64,000 nt of DNA from Lentimicrobiaceae bacterium (lineage in GTDB: Bacteria > Bacteroidota > Bacteroidia > Bacteroidales > Lentimicrobiaceae). Both the position numbers and the translations under genes were made by a program. Where the stretch lies: assembly GCA_020636745.1 (NCBI GenBank), contig JACJXH010000002.1:1-64000 (forward strand), in the 5' to 3' direction. Under the pieces are notes generated by a model, which searched no databases, was not told the DNA's origin, and saw only the letters and a program-made list of their open reading frames with translations. Below, in pieces: positions 8,988 to 18,346 of this stretch (within the stretch, counting starts at the first letter, position 1; the number at the start of each line of letters is the position of its first letter).

Positions 8988-10133
8988 ATGAACTTTGAGT
9001 TTACCGAAGAACAGCTGATGATTCAGCAATCCGCCCGTGAATATGCACAGCGCGAACTGATTAAAGATGTAATAGAGCGCGATACTCATGCCATTTATCC
9101 GACCGAACACGTTAAAGCGTTGTCGGAACTGGGTTTTATGGGTATGCTTGTCGATCCGAAATACGATGGCGGTGGGATGGATACAGTCTCTTACGTTTTG
9201 GCCATGGAGGAGATTTCCAAGGTGGATTCATCGGTCAGCGTAATTATGTCGGTGAATAATTCGCTGGTTTGTTATGGTATTGAAAAGTTTGGCTCGGAAG
9301 ACCAGAAAGAAAAATTTTTAAAGCCACTAGCCAGGGGCGAAAAAATTGGCGCTTTTCTTCTGTCAGAACCCGAAGCTGGTTCTGATGCTACTTCGCAGCG
9401 TACCACGGCCGAAGACAAAGGCGATCATTATTTGCTGAATGGCACAAAAAACTGGATAACCAATGGCCATACAGCCGGCACTTACCTTGTGATTGCACAA
9501 ACCCATCCTGAAAAAGGACATAAAGGAATTAATGTGTTGATTGTAGACCGGCATTCGCCCGGCATTACCGTGGGGCCTCATGAAGATAAAATGGGAATGC
9601 GCAGTTCTGATACTCATTCGGTTATGTTCAACGATGTGAAAGTGCCCAGGGAAAACCGCATTGGCGAAGATGGATTTGGATTTAAGTTTGCCATGAAAAC
9701 CCTTGAAGGAGGACGCATTGGAATTGCGGCCCAGGCTTTGGGTATTGCATCAGGGGCTTTTGAAAGATCTGTGAAGTATGCCAAGGAGAGGAAAGCTTTC
9801 GGAACCGAAATTGCCAACCATCAGTCAGTTGCATTTAAGCTGGCCGATATGGCGGTTAAGATTGAAAATGCGCGAAACCTCTGCCTGAAAGCTGCCTGGC
9901 TGAAAGATCAGGGAAAGCCCTACGGATATGCCAGTGCCATGGCAAAATATTATTCAGCTGAAATTGCAATGGAAGTTACTACACAGGCGGTGCAGATTCA
10001 TGGTGGTTATGGTTATGTGAAGGAATATCATGTGGAGCGCCTGATGCGTGAAGCAAAACTCACCCAGATTTACGAAGGCACTTCCGAAATCCAGCAGATA
10101 GTAATTTCAAGGCAGTTGCTGAATGAATTTTAA
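8988..10133 (+). CDS. Acyl-CoA dehydrogenase, short-chain (butyryl-CoA type)
   Basis: This 381-residue flavoprotein oxidises short-chain acyl-CoA, or reduces crotonyl-CoA when coupled to electron transfer flavoprotein. Visible family features are LSEPEAGSDA and WITNG (FAD and substrate binding), ERKAFG, QIHGGYGY, and the C-terminal catalytic base E363 in QIYEGTSEIQ. Length and catalytic position fit the butyryl-CoA dehydrogenase/SCAD branch. No etfAB genes are nearby in this window, so its redox partner must lie elsewhere. ptb-buk 2.6 kb away suggests a shared butyrate or branched-chain pathway. The exact chain length is not determined by the sequence. Confidence 0.92.
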   Translation: MNFEFTEEQLMIQQSAREYAQRELIKDVIERDTHAIYPTEHVKALSELGFMGMLVDPKYDGGGMDTVSYVLAMEEISKVDSSVSVIMSVNNSLVCYGIEKFGSEDQKEKFLKPLARGEKIGAFLLSEPEAGSDATSQRTTAEDKGDHYLLNGTKNWITNGHTAGTYLVIAQTHPEKGHKGINVLIVDRHSPGITVGPHEDKMGMRSSDTHSVMFNDVKVPRENRIGEDGFGFKFAMKTLEGGRIGIAAQALGIASGAFERSVKYAKERKAFGTEIANHQSVAFKLADMAVKIENARNLCLKAAWLKDQGKPYGYASAMAKYYSAEIAMEVTTQAVQIHGGYGYVKEYHVERLMREAKLTQIYEGTSEIQQIVISRQLLNEF

Positions 10134-10195
10134 TTTTATCAGATTTGGTTTGGCCGTGTATGAGCAGGCCTGACCATGAGAACCGCTATATAAAT

Positions 10196-10238
10196 AAACG
10201 CCAGAGCCCTGAATGTTAAGTTCAGGGCTCTGGCGTTT
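10196..10238. terminator. Strong bidirectional terminator
   Basis: A perfect 18-bp inverted repeat (10196-10213 and 10221-10238) with a 7-nt loop sits between two convergent genes. The outer A/T pairs of the stem supply T runs on both strands, so it can terminate both the acyl-CoA dehydrogenase gene and the PKD protein gene. Confidence 0.85.
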
Positions 10239-10266
10239 AAATGAGCAAAACAGCAGAAAAAGAGTG

Positions 10267-12807
10267 CTATTTTACAAATTTACGTTGAATTGGTTCGCGG
10301 CCTTCAGTGCTGACTCTGAGTATATAAGCGCCCTTTTTAAGCGAACCAACGGCTACATTTATACGTTCATTGCCAGTGTTTAGTTCCAGTTTTTCGTTGA
10401 CAACAATCCGGCCCTGCAAATCCAGAATTTCAACGATGGCATTTGCTGATACGGGATTCATCACATCAAGATAAAGTGTTTCCCCTGCAGGATTCGGGTA
10501 AGGATTTCCGGCCTGAAGACCCGGCAATTCAGGTTCACTGGCCCCAAGTGCATAAATTTCGGTTGAAGAAACCACGAAGCTTACACTTGCATTGGCGGCT
10601 CCTTCAATCAGAGTTATCATTGTTGTTTCTGTATTCTTGCCGGTCATTTCAGCATGTACGGTATATTCACCCAAAGGCAGGTTATGGAATGCAAACATTC
10701 CCTCGTTATCGGAGAAAGTGCAGGCTACGGGCTGTCCGTTACTGTTGAAAAGAACAATTTCAACATCAGCAGCCGGTGTGCCTCCCGATTTAAACGAACC
10801 CGCCCAGTTAATGGTGCCGGTAATACTGGCATCACCCTGATTCCAGTTCGTATAAGTAACCAAACTGATGGGATACCATGCATTGGGTTCACCGGTGGTA
10901 ACAATGGTTGCTCCCTGCCAGGTAAGTGAGTTTGTGTAGTAGGTTGGCAGATATTCAATTGAACCGTTTGAACCCGGAATCAACATCGCATACAAGTAGT
11001 ATGACCCGGCAGGGATGCCGCCAAAGTTATAAAAGCCGGCTGAATCAATTACAGTAAAGTCGGTGTATGCATTATTGGCACCGATTAAAAGTACAATTCC
11101 CTCTGAAGCCGGAATGTTTCCTGCCAGTACTATACCTGACAGGGAATTGTTGCCGGGCATTTCACCCGCATATATTTCCATGCAATAGGAACTCTGACAC
11201 ATGCCTGTCGAATCATGAATGGTAAGGCAAACGGTATAAACACCTTCAGTGGCATAAGTATGCATTGGATTGGCTTCAGTTGATGATAAACCATCGCCAA
11301 ATGACCACAGCTGACTGGTATAACCTGGCGCCGAGGTGTTGATAAACTGGTAGTTAAGTGAAGTAGGCAATGAATCGGCCGGGAATGCCATAAAAGAGGC
11401 CTCACAACCAGGCTGAATTAAATCTATCCAGATTTCCTGGCAGGTTTGATCCCAGCAATTGCTCAGGCTATCGCCGATTGTTAAACAGGCTATATAAATG
11501 CCCGGGCTTGCATACATGTGAACCGGATTGGCTTCAGTTGACTGCATTCCATCTCCAAAATCCCACATTCTGAAATTGTGTTCACCAGGTGTAAGATCTG
11601 CAAAATAGTAAACATAACCAGTTGAATCAGAAGTGGCTGACATGATGGCTTCGCACCCCGGATTTCCTCCGCCGGTAAAAATCAGCTGGCAGGTGGTTGC
11701 CACGCACGAGTCATTCAATAGAGCACCAGCAACAGTCGTAAGACAAACATTGTAAGGGAAGTCTGCATTCTGGAATGTATGACTAACCTGTTGGCCATTT
11801 GCTGATGAACCATCGCCAAAATCCCAGAAATAGTCTGCTTCTGCCCCCGAAAGAAGGTATCCGGCAAAGTTGAAAGTACTTCCATCGTTGCTGATAGCTT
11901 CAAAGTAATTTTCGCAGGGTGAAGGATTATAAATAAAAACATCCTGACATGAAATGGCTGTACATTGCAGGCTGTCGCCGTTGGTTCCAGTGGTTGTCAG
12001 GCAAACATGATAAATGGTGTTGGGGTCTGTATATAAATGTGTAACTACCTGACCGCTGCCGGTTGTGCCATCGCCAAAATCCCATGTCCATGCATCGGTT
12101 TGAACATTCAATGCCCAACCCTCAAAAGTTAAAGCACCTGCAGAGTCAGGATAGTAGGAGAAAAAGTTTACACATGAATCGGGCAATATAAATCCTGCTT
12201 CAACAGGTATACAAAAGCTGCTGCTGCAGGCACTGTCGTTGCTGCTGATGTACAGGCAGGTATTGTATAATCCCTGTTCAATGTAAGTGTGGGTAGGATT
12301 TTGCTCTGTTGAAGTGTTCCCGTCGCCAAAATTCCAGAACCAGTTATCGATTGATGCTCCCGGAGCTGTGCTGCTTTCATCAATAAAACTGAAGGTGAGC
12401 ATATCGTTTGAAGCGGGAATAAATCTGAAAGCAGAAACACATGATGATGAAGAATTTCCACAAATATTAAAATCGAGTACTATTTGCTGAATGCCCGGAT
12501 AAAATGCCGCTGAAGCGGATATAATGCTACCATTGCAATCATAGGTATAAACCATGATTAGACCTTGAGTGGCTATGGAAGCATAGGGGATTGAGTCAGT
12601 GTAAAATCCCGATTCATTGGTGGTTACCTGATTAAAATAACCCGGCGAATTGAGGCTGTCGATGACAATAAACATGGGTTGGCCAGCCATGGGAGATCCG
12701 TTTTCCTGATGGGTAACCATTCCCGATAGTACCATAAATGGCTGTTGGGCTGCCGCATATGCAAACAAAGCCAGTACCATTACCCAGGTAGTGAGTAGTT
12801 TTTTCAT
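10267..12807 (-). CDS. Secreted PKD-repeat protein with T9SS type A sorting domain
   Basis: This 846-residue surface or secreted protein has a signal peptide (1-20) and a carboxypeptidase-regulatory-like segment (about 25-115). Five PKD domains carry the hallmark W(D/N/S)FGDG at about residues 158, 242, 328, 415 and 501. A second regulatory-like Ig stretch (about 550-760) precedes a C-terminal T9SS type A sorting domain (about 770-846, starting NPYPNPAGE and ending RKFVK). Each PKD unit is followed by paired cysteines in CLT...C..C patterns. It should cross the outer membrane via T9SS and be anchored or released. The binding target is unknown. It is a sister of the gene at 13844. A GGA-containing SD-like sequence precedes the ATG. 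Confidence 0.9.
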   Translation of the reverse strand: MKKLLTTWVMVLALFAYAAAQQPFMVLSGMVTHQENGSPMAGQPMFIVIDSLNSPGYFNQVTTNESGFYTDSIPYASIATQGLIMVYTYDCNGSIISASAAFYPGIQQIVLDFNICGNSSSSCVSAFRFIPASNDMLTFSFIDESSTAPGASIDNWFWNFGDGNTSTEQNPTHTYIEQGLYNTCLYISSNDSACSSSFCIPVEAGFILPDSCVNFFSYYPDSAGALTFEGWALNVQTDAWTWDFGDGTTGSGQVVTHLYTDPNTIYHVCLTTTGTNGDSLQCTAISCQDVFIYNPSPCENYFEAISNDGSTFNFAGYLLSGAEADYFWDFGDGSSANGQQVSHTFQNADFPYNVCLTTVAGALLNDSCVATTCQLIFTGGGNPGCEAIMSATSDSTGYVYYFADLTPGEHNFRMWDFGDGMQSTEANPVHMYASPGIYIACLTIGDSLSNCWDQTCQEIWIDLIQPGCEASFMAFPADSLPTSLNYQFINTSAPGYTSQLWSFGDGLSSTEANPMHTYATEGVYTVCLTIHDSTGMCQSSYCMEIYAGEMPGNNSLSGIVLAGNIPASEGIVLLIGANNAYTDFTVIDSAGFYNFGGIPAGSYYLYAMLIPGSNGSIEYLPTYYTNSLTWQGATIVTTGEPNAWYPISLVTYTNWNQGDASITGTINWAGSFKSGGTPAADVEIVLFNSNGQPVACTFSDNEGMFAFHNLPLGEYTVHAEMTGKNTETTMITLIEGAANASVSFVVSSTEIYALGASEPELPGLQAGNPYPNPAGETLYLDVMNPVSANAIVEILDLQGRIVVNEKLELNTGNERINVAVGSLKKGAYILRVSTEGREPIQRKFVK

Positions 12808-12911
12808 TGGTGTCCTTTCTTAATAGTTTCGATAAAAGTGTTGTTTATAAAAAGAAGACACGCAAAAATTAAATGGTTGCCTTATTCGGCCAGGAACAGC
12901 CCCGAAATTTT

Positions 12912-13787
12912 TTATCCCAATTCAAAACTTGTAACGCTGTAAACCTTTTCTGATTCAGTTTCGGGGAAACGGCCTGTGTACATTCTTGCGGTTTCAAAAA
13001 CCTTCTGCATGCCAGTTTTTGCAACCATATTCAGGGCCTCGTGGTTATATTCCGGCACATCAATATAAAAATCGGTTCCGGTCGCCAGCTGGTTGAGTGC
13101 ATAATGCAAAAGGCTTTCGGCTATTTCAGGTGAGTTGGCAAACAGAGGGCCTGTTTTATATCCCGATCTGCATCTGCGCAATACAATATATCCCTTGATT
13201 TGGTTATGCTCAACAAAAGTATATGCGTGGCTTTCGGGTTGAAACAGCCACTTTTTTAAAAACTGCTGCCTCACAGCCGGAAATATTTTTGCATCATATT
13301 GCAGAATGGCTGGGAAATTTTGCTGATTGATTGGATTTATATGATTGCTTTTAAAGGTATTTTTTTCACTTTTCCCTTTGTAACGGATGTTTCTGTAAGC
13401 TAAGCTGAATCCCGATTTTTTGTAATTTTCCTGCTGGTCAACCACGCCATCGAGGCCGATATTTGCTGAACCGGCATACGCGATGGCTTTTTCCCAAATC
13501 TCATAGCCATAACCGCAACCCCTGAATTCGGGCCGAACTATGTAGAAACCCAGAAATGCAAAACCGGGGTTGTATTTTACTACAGAGATACAGGAAACAG
13601 GCTTATCATCTAAAAACCCGATGAAGAAACCATGAGGGTCTGCTGAATAAAAGCTTTCGGAGTCATAAAGACCTGGATTCCAGCCCTCACTGTCAGCCCA
13701 CTCCAACATGATCTGTTCTGTTTCAGCTTGGCTTGCCTGCCTGATTATCTGTTCTTTATGTGTTGTTTTCATCTCCAGCTGATTCAT
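12912..13787 (-). CDS. GNAT-family N-acetyltransferase, two-domain
   Basis: This 291-residue cytoplasmic protein has a clear acetyl-CoA-binding motif A (RPEFRGCGYGYEIW) at about residues 85-98 in an N-terminal GNAT domain. A second, weaker GNAT-like half (about 140-285) resembles the acetyltransferases with a tandem YitH/HolE-like C-terminal lobe. The substrate is unknown. It lies between two secreted PKD proteins on the same strand, with gaps of about 100 and 56 bp, but has no obvious functional tie to them. M6 (13772) is an alternative start. Confidence 0.85.
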   Translation of the reverse strand: MNQLEMKTTHKEQIIRQASQAETEQIMLEWADSEGWNPGLYDSESFYSADPHGFFIGFLDDKPVSCISVVKYNPGFAFLGFYIVRPEFRGCGYGYEIWEKAIAYAGSANIGLDGVVDQQENYKKSGFSLAYRNIRYKGKSEKNTFKSNHINPINQQNFPAILQYDAKIFPAVRQQFLKKWLFQPESHAYTFVEHNQIKGYIVLRRCRSGYKTGPLFANSPEIAESLLHYALNQLATGTDFYIDVPEYNHEALNMVAKTGMQKVFETARMYTGRFPETESEKVYSVTSFELG

Positions 13788-13843
13788 TAGCTAAATATAG
13801 CAATAATAGCTAACCTGACGATTTATCCGGTTGGGGAATCAGC

Positions 13844-16114
13844 TTATTTTTTCAGTAAACGAACGGTTGAGTAATCTCCGGGGATTTCAGTGGTACACAT
13901 GATTAAATATAATCCGGAGGTGAGATTTTGGGTGTTATAGCTGAGGCTGTTGTCACCAGGCTGAAGCCTGATGCTGAGTTCTGAAACGACTGAGCCGCTT
14001 GCCGAAACAATTTTCAGATTGCAGGTTTCAGCTCTCAGTGTGCCAAGGTAAATGGTAATTTGATCTGTAGCGGGGTTGGGCGAAACAGCCAGTTTCAGAT
14101 GGCTGTTTTCTTCAATTTCCTCAATGCCATAAATGCCCGATGCCGAAATCTCCACTTGTTGAAGCAATGCATTCATGTTGTTTTCCGATAAGGATACCGG
14201 AAGTGAACTACTGAAAAATCCGGCTATTTCGGCAACGATGGTGTAATTGCCATATGCTAAATTTGCAAATGAGAATGTGCCGTTTATATCGGTATAGGTC
14301 ATACCGGCCACATTTCCTGCCGTTTTCAGAAAAACGAGCCTGTTGCTCAAATCGGTGATTGAATTGTCTATACAAACCAGGTTTCCATGAATACTTCCGC
14401 TGCCGTAAACATTATCAGGCAGCTGCTGCATATGCAGATTTGCTTCAAACAAGTCGATTCCTGAAAGCTGAACGATTTGTGCTTCCTGCCAGAATGGCGT
14501 TTCACCTGAATAAGCCGGAATATAATTGTTAAAGGCGCTGGATGTTTTTGTTAAAGCTGCATGTACTATATATTGGCCTTCAGGCACATCAAGAAAGTAG
14601 TAGTACCCGTATTCATGAAAATAACCCGAGGCAACCTGGCAGAGATGATTTCCCGATTTTCTGTACAAACTTACCAGTGCTGTATCGCCTGTATTGACAG
14701 GGTTGTTTATAGGAAAATTTCCTGCAAATATCTGGCCTCCCAGATGGCTATAGGCCGGTGTGGTGATGGTTTTGCATATGGTGCTTGTGCAAAAGCCGCC
14801 AGGGTCCTGCCCGCTGATGGTCAGGCAAACTTCGTAACTTCCACTTTCGCTGAAAGTTACTTCAGGGTTTTGAGCAAATGAAATCATGCCATTGCCAAAA
14901 TCCCAAAACCAGCTGCTGATGTTATTTCCTTCAGACGCATCGTTAAACCAGTAATGATTCACATTTCCGGGAATTGAATCTAAATGGAAATTGAAGTTTG
15001 CCTGGCAGCCAGCGATGGTATCACCTACCATGATATTTTTGCAAATAACATCCTGACAATTGGTGTAATTGCTGATGATGACGAGGCAAACCTGATAAGT
15101 GCCGGCCTGCTGCCAGGTGTGAACAGGGTGTGTTTCATTTGAAAAAGGGGAGCCATCACCAAAATCCCAGATGGTCTGATCAAAGTTGCCGGTTGAAAGA
15201 TTGGTGAAAGCAACTGTTAAATCCTGCAGGTTTTCATAAGTGTAATTGGCCTGGCAAACAGCAATGCTGTCGTTAACAGATATGGTGTAGCACGTGGTGC
15301 TTTCGCATTGGGTGTTGCTGTTCAGAATGGTTAAGCATACCGGAAAATAGCCCGACTGCGGCCAAATATGTACCGGGTTGGATTGTGTAGAAAAGGTACT
15401 GTCACCAAAATCCCAGAAGTATTGATCAGGCGAGCCTGTGGAAATATTGTTGAATTCAGTTGCAAAATCAGCCGTGTTCCAGGTAAAATCAGCATGGCAG
15501 CTTCCTGTAGAGTCAATCAGTATATCTTCACAGTAGGTGTTGACGCAATTGTTCAGACTGTCGGTCATAGTTAAACATACTGTATAAACCCCTGCTTGTT
15601 GAAATTCATGTGTTTCTTCAAATTCAGGGGAATCTGTTCCGTCGCCAAAATCCCAAAACCATGTGGTGGTATTGCTCACCGGATAACTCATATTGGCAAA
15701 GTAAACCAGTTGAGGGTTAAGTGGATCATAAAAATAATGAAAACCAGCCAGGCAGTTTGTTGCGATGGTACAGATTTCAAAATCGGCCCGTATCTGAAAG
15801 GCACTGTCGGTCGGAAATGTGCGGATTACAGGTTGTTCATTGCAATCGAACACCATCACCATCAGATTGGTTGCGGTATCGCTGGTGTTGTAGTGAAACT
15901 GCACGGCGTAATATCCGTTGGTGTCTGTTGTGGATATGGTGGGCTGTGAACCATCTTCAGTTCCGATAATCACCTCTTTGTACGATACCGGTGAGCCGTT
16001 TTCAATCGATAAAACAAATCCTTCAATAAAAACGGTTTGTTGTGCCGACACAAATGTTGAAATGAGTGAAAGCAATGTCAGAGACAGTATATTCCTAAGT
16101 TTCTTCATCTTCAT
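13844..16114 (-). CDS. Secreted PKD-repeat protein with T9SS type A sorting domain
   Basis: This 756-residue paralogue of the protein starting at 12807 has a signal peptide (1-24, cleavage near VSAQ) and a regulatory-like segment to about 115. Four PKD domains carry WDFG(D/N) at about residues 154, 234, 316 and 404. A mixed Ig-like stretch follows, then a T9SS type A sorting domain (about 677-756, SPNPATDQ to RLLKK). Cysteine pairs follow each PKD unit as in its paralogue. It starts 6 bp after the sigma-factor-linked membrane protein ends (16121), so it probably belongs to that sigma/anti-sigma operon and may be its target or output. Confidence 0.9.
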   Translation of the reverse strand: MKMKKLRNILSLTLLSLISTFVSAQQTVFIEGFVLSIENGSPVSYKEVIIGTEDGSQPTISTTDTNGYYAVQFHYNTSDTATNLMVMVFDCNEQPVIRTFPTDSAFQIRADFEICTIATNCLAGFHYFYDPLNPQLVYFANMSYPVSNTTTWFWDFGDGTDSPEFEETHEFQQAGVYTVCLTMTDSLNNCVNTYCEDILIDSTGSCHADFTWNTADFATEFNNISTGSPDQYFWDFGDSTFSTQSNPVHIWPQSGYFPVCLTILNSNTQCESTTCYTISVNDSIAVCQANYTYENLQDLTVAFTNLSTGNFDQTIWDFGDGSPFSNETHPVHTWQQAGTYQVCLVIISNYTNCQDVICKNIMVGDTIAGCQANFNFHLDSIPGNVNHYWFNDASEGNNISSWFWDFGNGMISFAQNPEVTFSESGSYEVCLTISGQDPGGFCTSTICKTITTPAYSHLGGQIFAGNFPINNPVNTGDTALVSLYRKSGNHLCQVASGYFHEYGYYYFLDVPEGQYIVHAALTKTSSAFNNYIPAYSGETPFWQEAQIVQLSGIDLFEANLHMQQLPDNVYGSGSIHGNLVCIDNSITDLSNRLVFLKTAGNVAGMTYTDINGTFSFANLAYGNYTIVAEIAGFFSSSLPVSLSENNMNALLQQVEISASGIYGIEEIEENSHLKLAVSPNPATDQITIYLGTLRAETCNLKIVSASGSVVSELSIRLQPGDNSLSYNTQNLTSGLYLIMCTTEIPGDYSTVRLLKK

Positions 16115-16120
16115 GCATTT

Positions 16121-17473
16121 TTAAAACCGGTAAAGCAGGCCGGCTTTGATTCCGATGCTTTGAGGTTTTGTACGGTTATTTTGGTAAACAGGGCGCAGAT
16201 AACTTTTATAAGTGGGTTCGGCCGTAAAAGTAAACCGGCGTGAGAGGTGCAATCCCATGCTCAGCCCTGCGGCAATTTGCCAGTTAGTCGAAATCCTGTC
16301 AGGGCTCAGGCTTTCAATAGATTGAAGGTTGGCTCCTTCTTGATGGAAGCTTACTGAAGGTTTATTTTCATTCAGCATCACTGAGAAAACCGGACCTGCT
16401 TTGAGGCTAACGGTAATCAGGCGATTACTGTAAATATGGTAGCCAATGGCGAATGGAATCTGCAGGTATGTGTAGCGGTTAAGGGTACTGGTTTCAAGAT
16501 TGTGATCAATAGAATCAAATACACCGGTTGCTTCAGTGTTGAATTGAATTGTACCCGGATTGCTGGGGTTAGGACTAAATGAAATCACCCTGTTGTAAAA
16601 GCCAATACTGTCGAAAGAATTGTAATTGACCATAAAACGTCCGTTATCATCACTCAGGCAATACGCTGCACCGGTTTCAAAAAGCCAGGGTCCTGAAGAA
16701 GTTAAAAAGCTAAACCCAATAGCCTTGCTTTGTTTTTTAAAACCCTTGCCATAGTCAATAAGATCAAAAGCTGCATAAATACTGCCGATAACAGGTAAGC
16801 GCAGGCTTTTGGGTAAAGCCGGTTTTTGCGAAATTTTTAACCGCATGCTGAAATCCGATGCAGCATTTGCCGGTGCGAAAAATGCGGGTTGTGTACTGAG
16901 CCAGTTTAAGAAATCGCGGCGAAGGTTTTCAAGGCTTTGTTTATTTTGAAAAATCTGAGGTGAACCGTCAGAGGATGTGATGTTGTTTTCGTGAAGCGTA
17001 TTACCGATGGCTGCCATGCTGCCTTCAGAAGTTTTTAAAGTTTTATTGGCCACTGTATGTGCCGCAGATTCAATAGATGGTTTGAATTTTATCAATGTTT
17101 CCGGTATGTTTACAATTGGTTGGGCAGATGTGGTCGTAGCAATTGTTTTGTCAGATTTATGGCTTTTGTTCAATTCCTCTGTTACATAGGGTGTAGATTG
17201 CCATTCCTCAGATTGCTGATTGGATTCCGGAAGCACTTGTTTATGAGCAGTTTGAGCAGAAAAATACCAAAGCACGGCTAAGCCTGATATTACAACGGCC
17301 GAAATTACAGCAATCATCCAGTAGGTTGAAGCAGAACCAGAAGTTTTCATTGTTTTTCCGGAGGGGGGGGAGGCTGCGTCAATCCGGCTCCAAAGCTCAG
17401 GCGGAGGTGTTGGGCTGTAATTGCCCAAACTATCGCTGAAAAGCTTATCAATATTTTTTCGTTCGTCTTTCAT
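16121..17473 (-). CDS. Membrane protein: anti-sigma-like N-terminus with beta-barrel C-terminus
   Basis: This 450-residue protein starts with a short cytoplasmic segment carrying the LFSDSLGNYSPTPPPELW motif often seen in Bacteroidota regulators encoded after ECF sigma factors. One membrane helix follows (about residues 50-68), then a low-complexity linker, then a C-terminal half (about 200-450) with alternating amphipathic strands and a terminal aromatic (LLYRF), like OmpA-type or PorT-like barrels. Its ATG overlaps the sigma factor stop (ATGA), so translation is coupled. A direct role as anti-sigma sensor is inferred from order and topology. A run of eight G at 17363-17370 (coding S-P-P-S) could slip and shift the frame. 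Confidence 0.7.
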   Translation of the reverse strand: MKDERKNIDKLFSDSLGNYSPTPPPELWSRIDAASPPSGKTMKTSGSASTYWMIAVISAVVISGLAVLWYFSAQTAHKQVLPESNQQSEEWQSTPYVTEELNKSHKSDKTIATTTSAQPIVNIPETLIKFKPSIESAAHTVANKTLKTSEGSMAAIGNTLHENNITSSDGSPQIFQNKQSLENLRRDFLNWLSTQPAFFAPANAASDFSMRLKISQKPALPKSLRLPVIGSIYAAFDLIDYGKGFKKQSKAIGFSFLTSSGPWLFETGAAYCLSDDNGRFMVNYNSFDSIGFYNRVISFSPNPSNPGTIQFNTEATGVFDSIDHNLETSTLNRYTYLQIPFAIGYHIYSNRLITVSLKAGPVFSVMLNENKPSVSFHQEGANLQSIESLSPDRISTNWQIAAGLSMGLHLSRRFTFTAEPTYKSYLRPVYQNNRTKPQSIGIKAGLLYRF

Positions 17474-18036
17474 GACTTCACGCTTATATTTTGGGTGGCC
17501 ATTTCGGCTTGAACCATTGCTCTTAATTTTTTCCTGGCCTTCATCAGCTGTGTTTTTGAGGTGTTTTCACTGATTTCAAGCATTTCGCCAATTTGCTGGT
17601 GAGGCAGGTTTTCAAAGACATACATATTAAAAACCAGGCGGTAACCATCGGGTAGCGATTGAACCATCTGCAACAACTTCTCCTTTGGGATTGCTGCATC
17701 AAAAAAGGAAGTCGTTTCTTCCTCAGGCGAAGGTTCCGGCGGCTCGGCGTAGCTGTTCACAAATAAGTGCTTCAGGTTATCACGCCTGAAATTGATCGCC
17801 TGGTTTATCACCAGTCTTTTTAACCAGCCTTCCAGTGAGCCTTTAAATTCAAAAGATTCCAGTTTTGTAAATATTTTTATAAATGCTTCCTGCAACAGGT
17901 CTTCCGCCTCGGCCCGGTTGCGGGTGTAACGAAGACAAATACCAAAAAGTACCCCCGAAAACCGTTGGTACAATTCGTACTGTGCCTGTTTATTACCTGA
18001 TAAACAGTCTTTTACTAATTTGTCGTCATTCCGCAT
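17470..18036 (-). CDS. ECF-type RNA polymerase sigma factor
   Basis: This 188-residue sigma-70 family protein of the ECF group has region 2 (YELYQRFSGVLFGICLRYTR, then AEDLLQEAFIKIF) and region 4 (LPDGYRLVFNMYVFENLPH followed by an HTH). I chose ATG 18036, which has AAGGA just upstream. The open frame continues to 18102 but the extra residues do not look like sigma factor. Its stop overlaps the start of the membrane protein at 17473, giving a sigma/anti-sigma-like pair. Regulation is probably autogenous. Confidence 0.93.
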   Translation of the reverse strand: MRNDDKLVKDCLSGNKQAQYELYQRFSGVLFGICLRYTRNRAEAEDLLQEAFIKIFTKLESFEFKGSLEGWLKRLVINQAINFRRDNLKHLFVNSYAEPPEPSPEEETTSFFDAAIPKEKLLQMVQSLPDGYRLVFNMYVFENLPHQQIGEMLEISENTSKTQLMKARKKLRAMVQAEMATQNISVKS

Positions 18037-18061
18037 CCATTCCTTTATGTTAAGGAAGACA

Positions 18062-18069
18062 CAAAAATA
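18062..18069 (-). promoter_or_regulatory. Candidate -7 box for the ECF sigma gene
   Basis: On the minus strand this reads TATTTTTG, an exact TAnnTTTG, 25 bp upstream of the chosen ATG. No TTTG is seen at the usual -33 distance. Confidence 0.4.
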
Positions 18070-18140
18070 CAGGTTGGGTTGCCTGCTGATGTAAAATATC
18101 AAAATAAATTATTGGACTTCAAGAAACAATGCGATTAATT

Positions 18141-18168
18141 GTAGGGACACGACATTTCGTGCCCCTAC
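18141..18168. repeat. Short palindromic repeat (REP-like), copy 1
   Basis: GTAGGG-a-CACGA, a CATT loop, then TCGTG-c-CCCTAC form an 11-bp stem with one mismatch. Related palindromes occur at 21070-21091 and, more diverged, at 26141-26168, all in the repeat-rich island. This looks like a dispersed intergenic palindromic element. Confidence 0.7.
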
Positions 18169-18218
18169 TTATAAACTTCCATTTGCTCATCTGAAATTGT
18201 CAGACAACCCTAAATATA

Positions 18219-18346
18219 TTAATTTTCAATTTCAGCCAAACGGGCACAATATTGTTGTTATATTTGTGTTCTTAAATTAAAAATAATTGAATACTTGAAA
18301 TATAATATGCAATATATATATGAATTTTACGAAGACCGGTTCAAGC
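18219..18346 (+). repeat. Duplicated upstream module with promoter, copy 1
   Basis: About 128 bp matching 21117-21252 with small indels. Shared parts are CAGCCAAAC, GCACAATATTGTTGTTATAT followed by TTGTGTTCTTAAATTAAAAA, and GAAGACCGGTTCAAGC at the end. It contains an exact -7 box TATATTTG at 18259-18266. Both copies precede exported-protein genes with leaders of over 200 nt. Confidence 0.7.
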
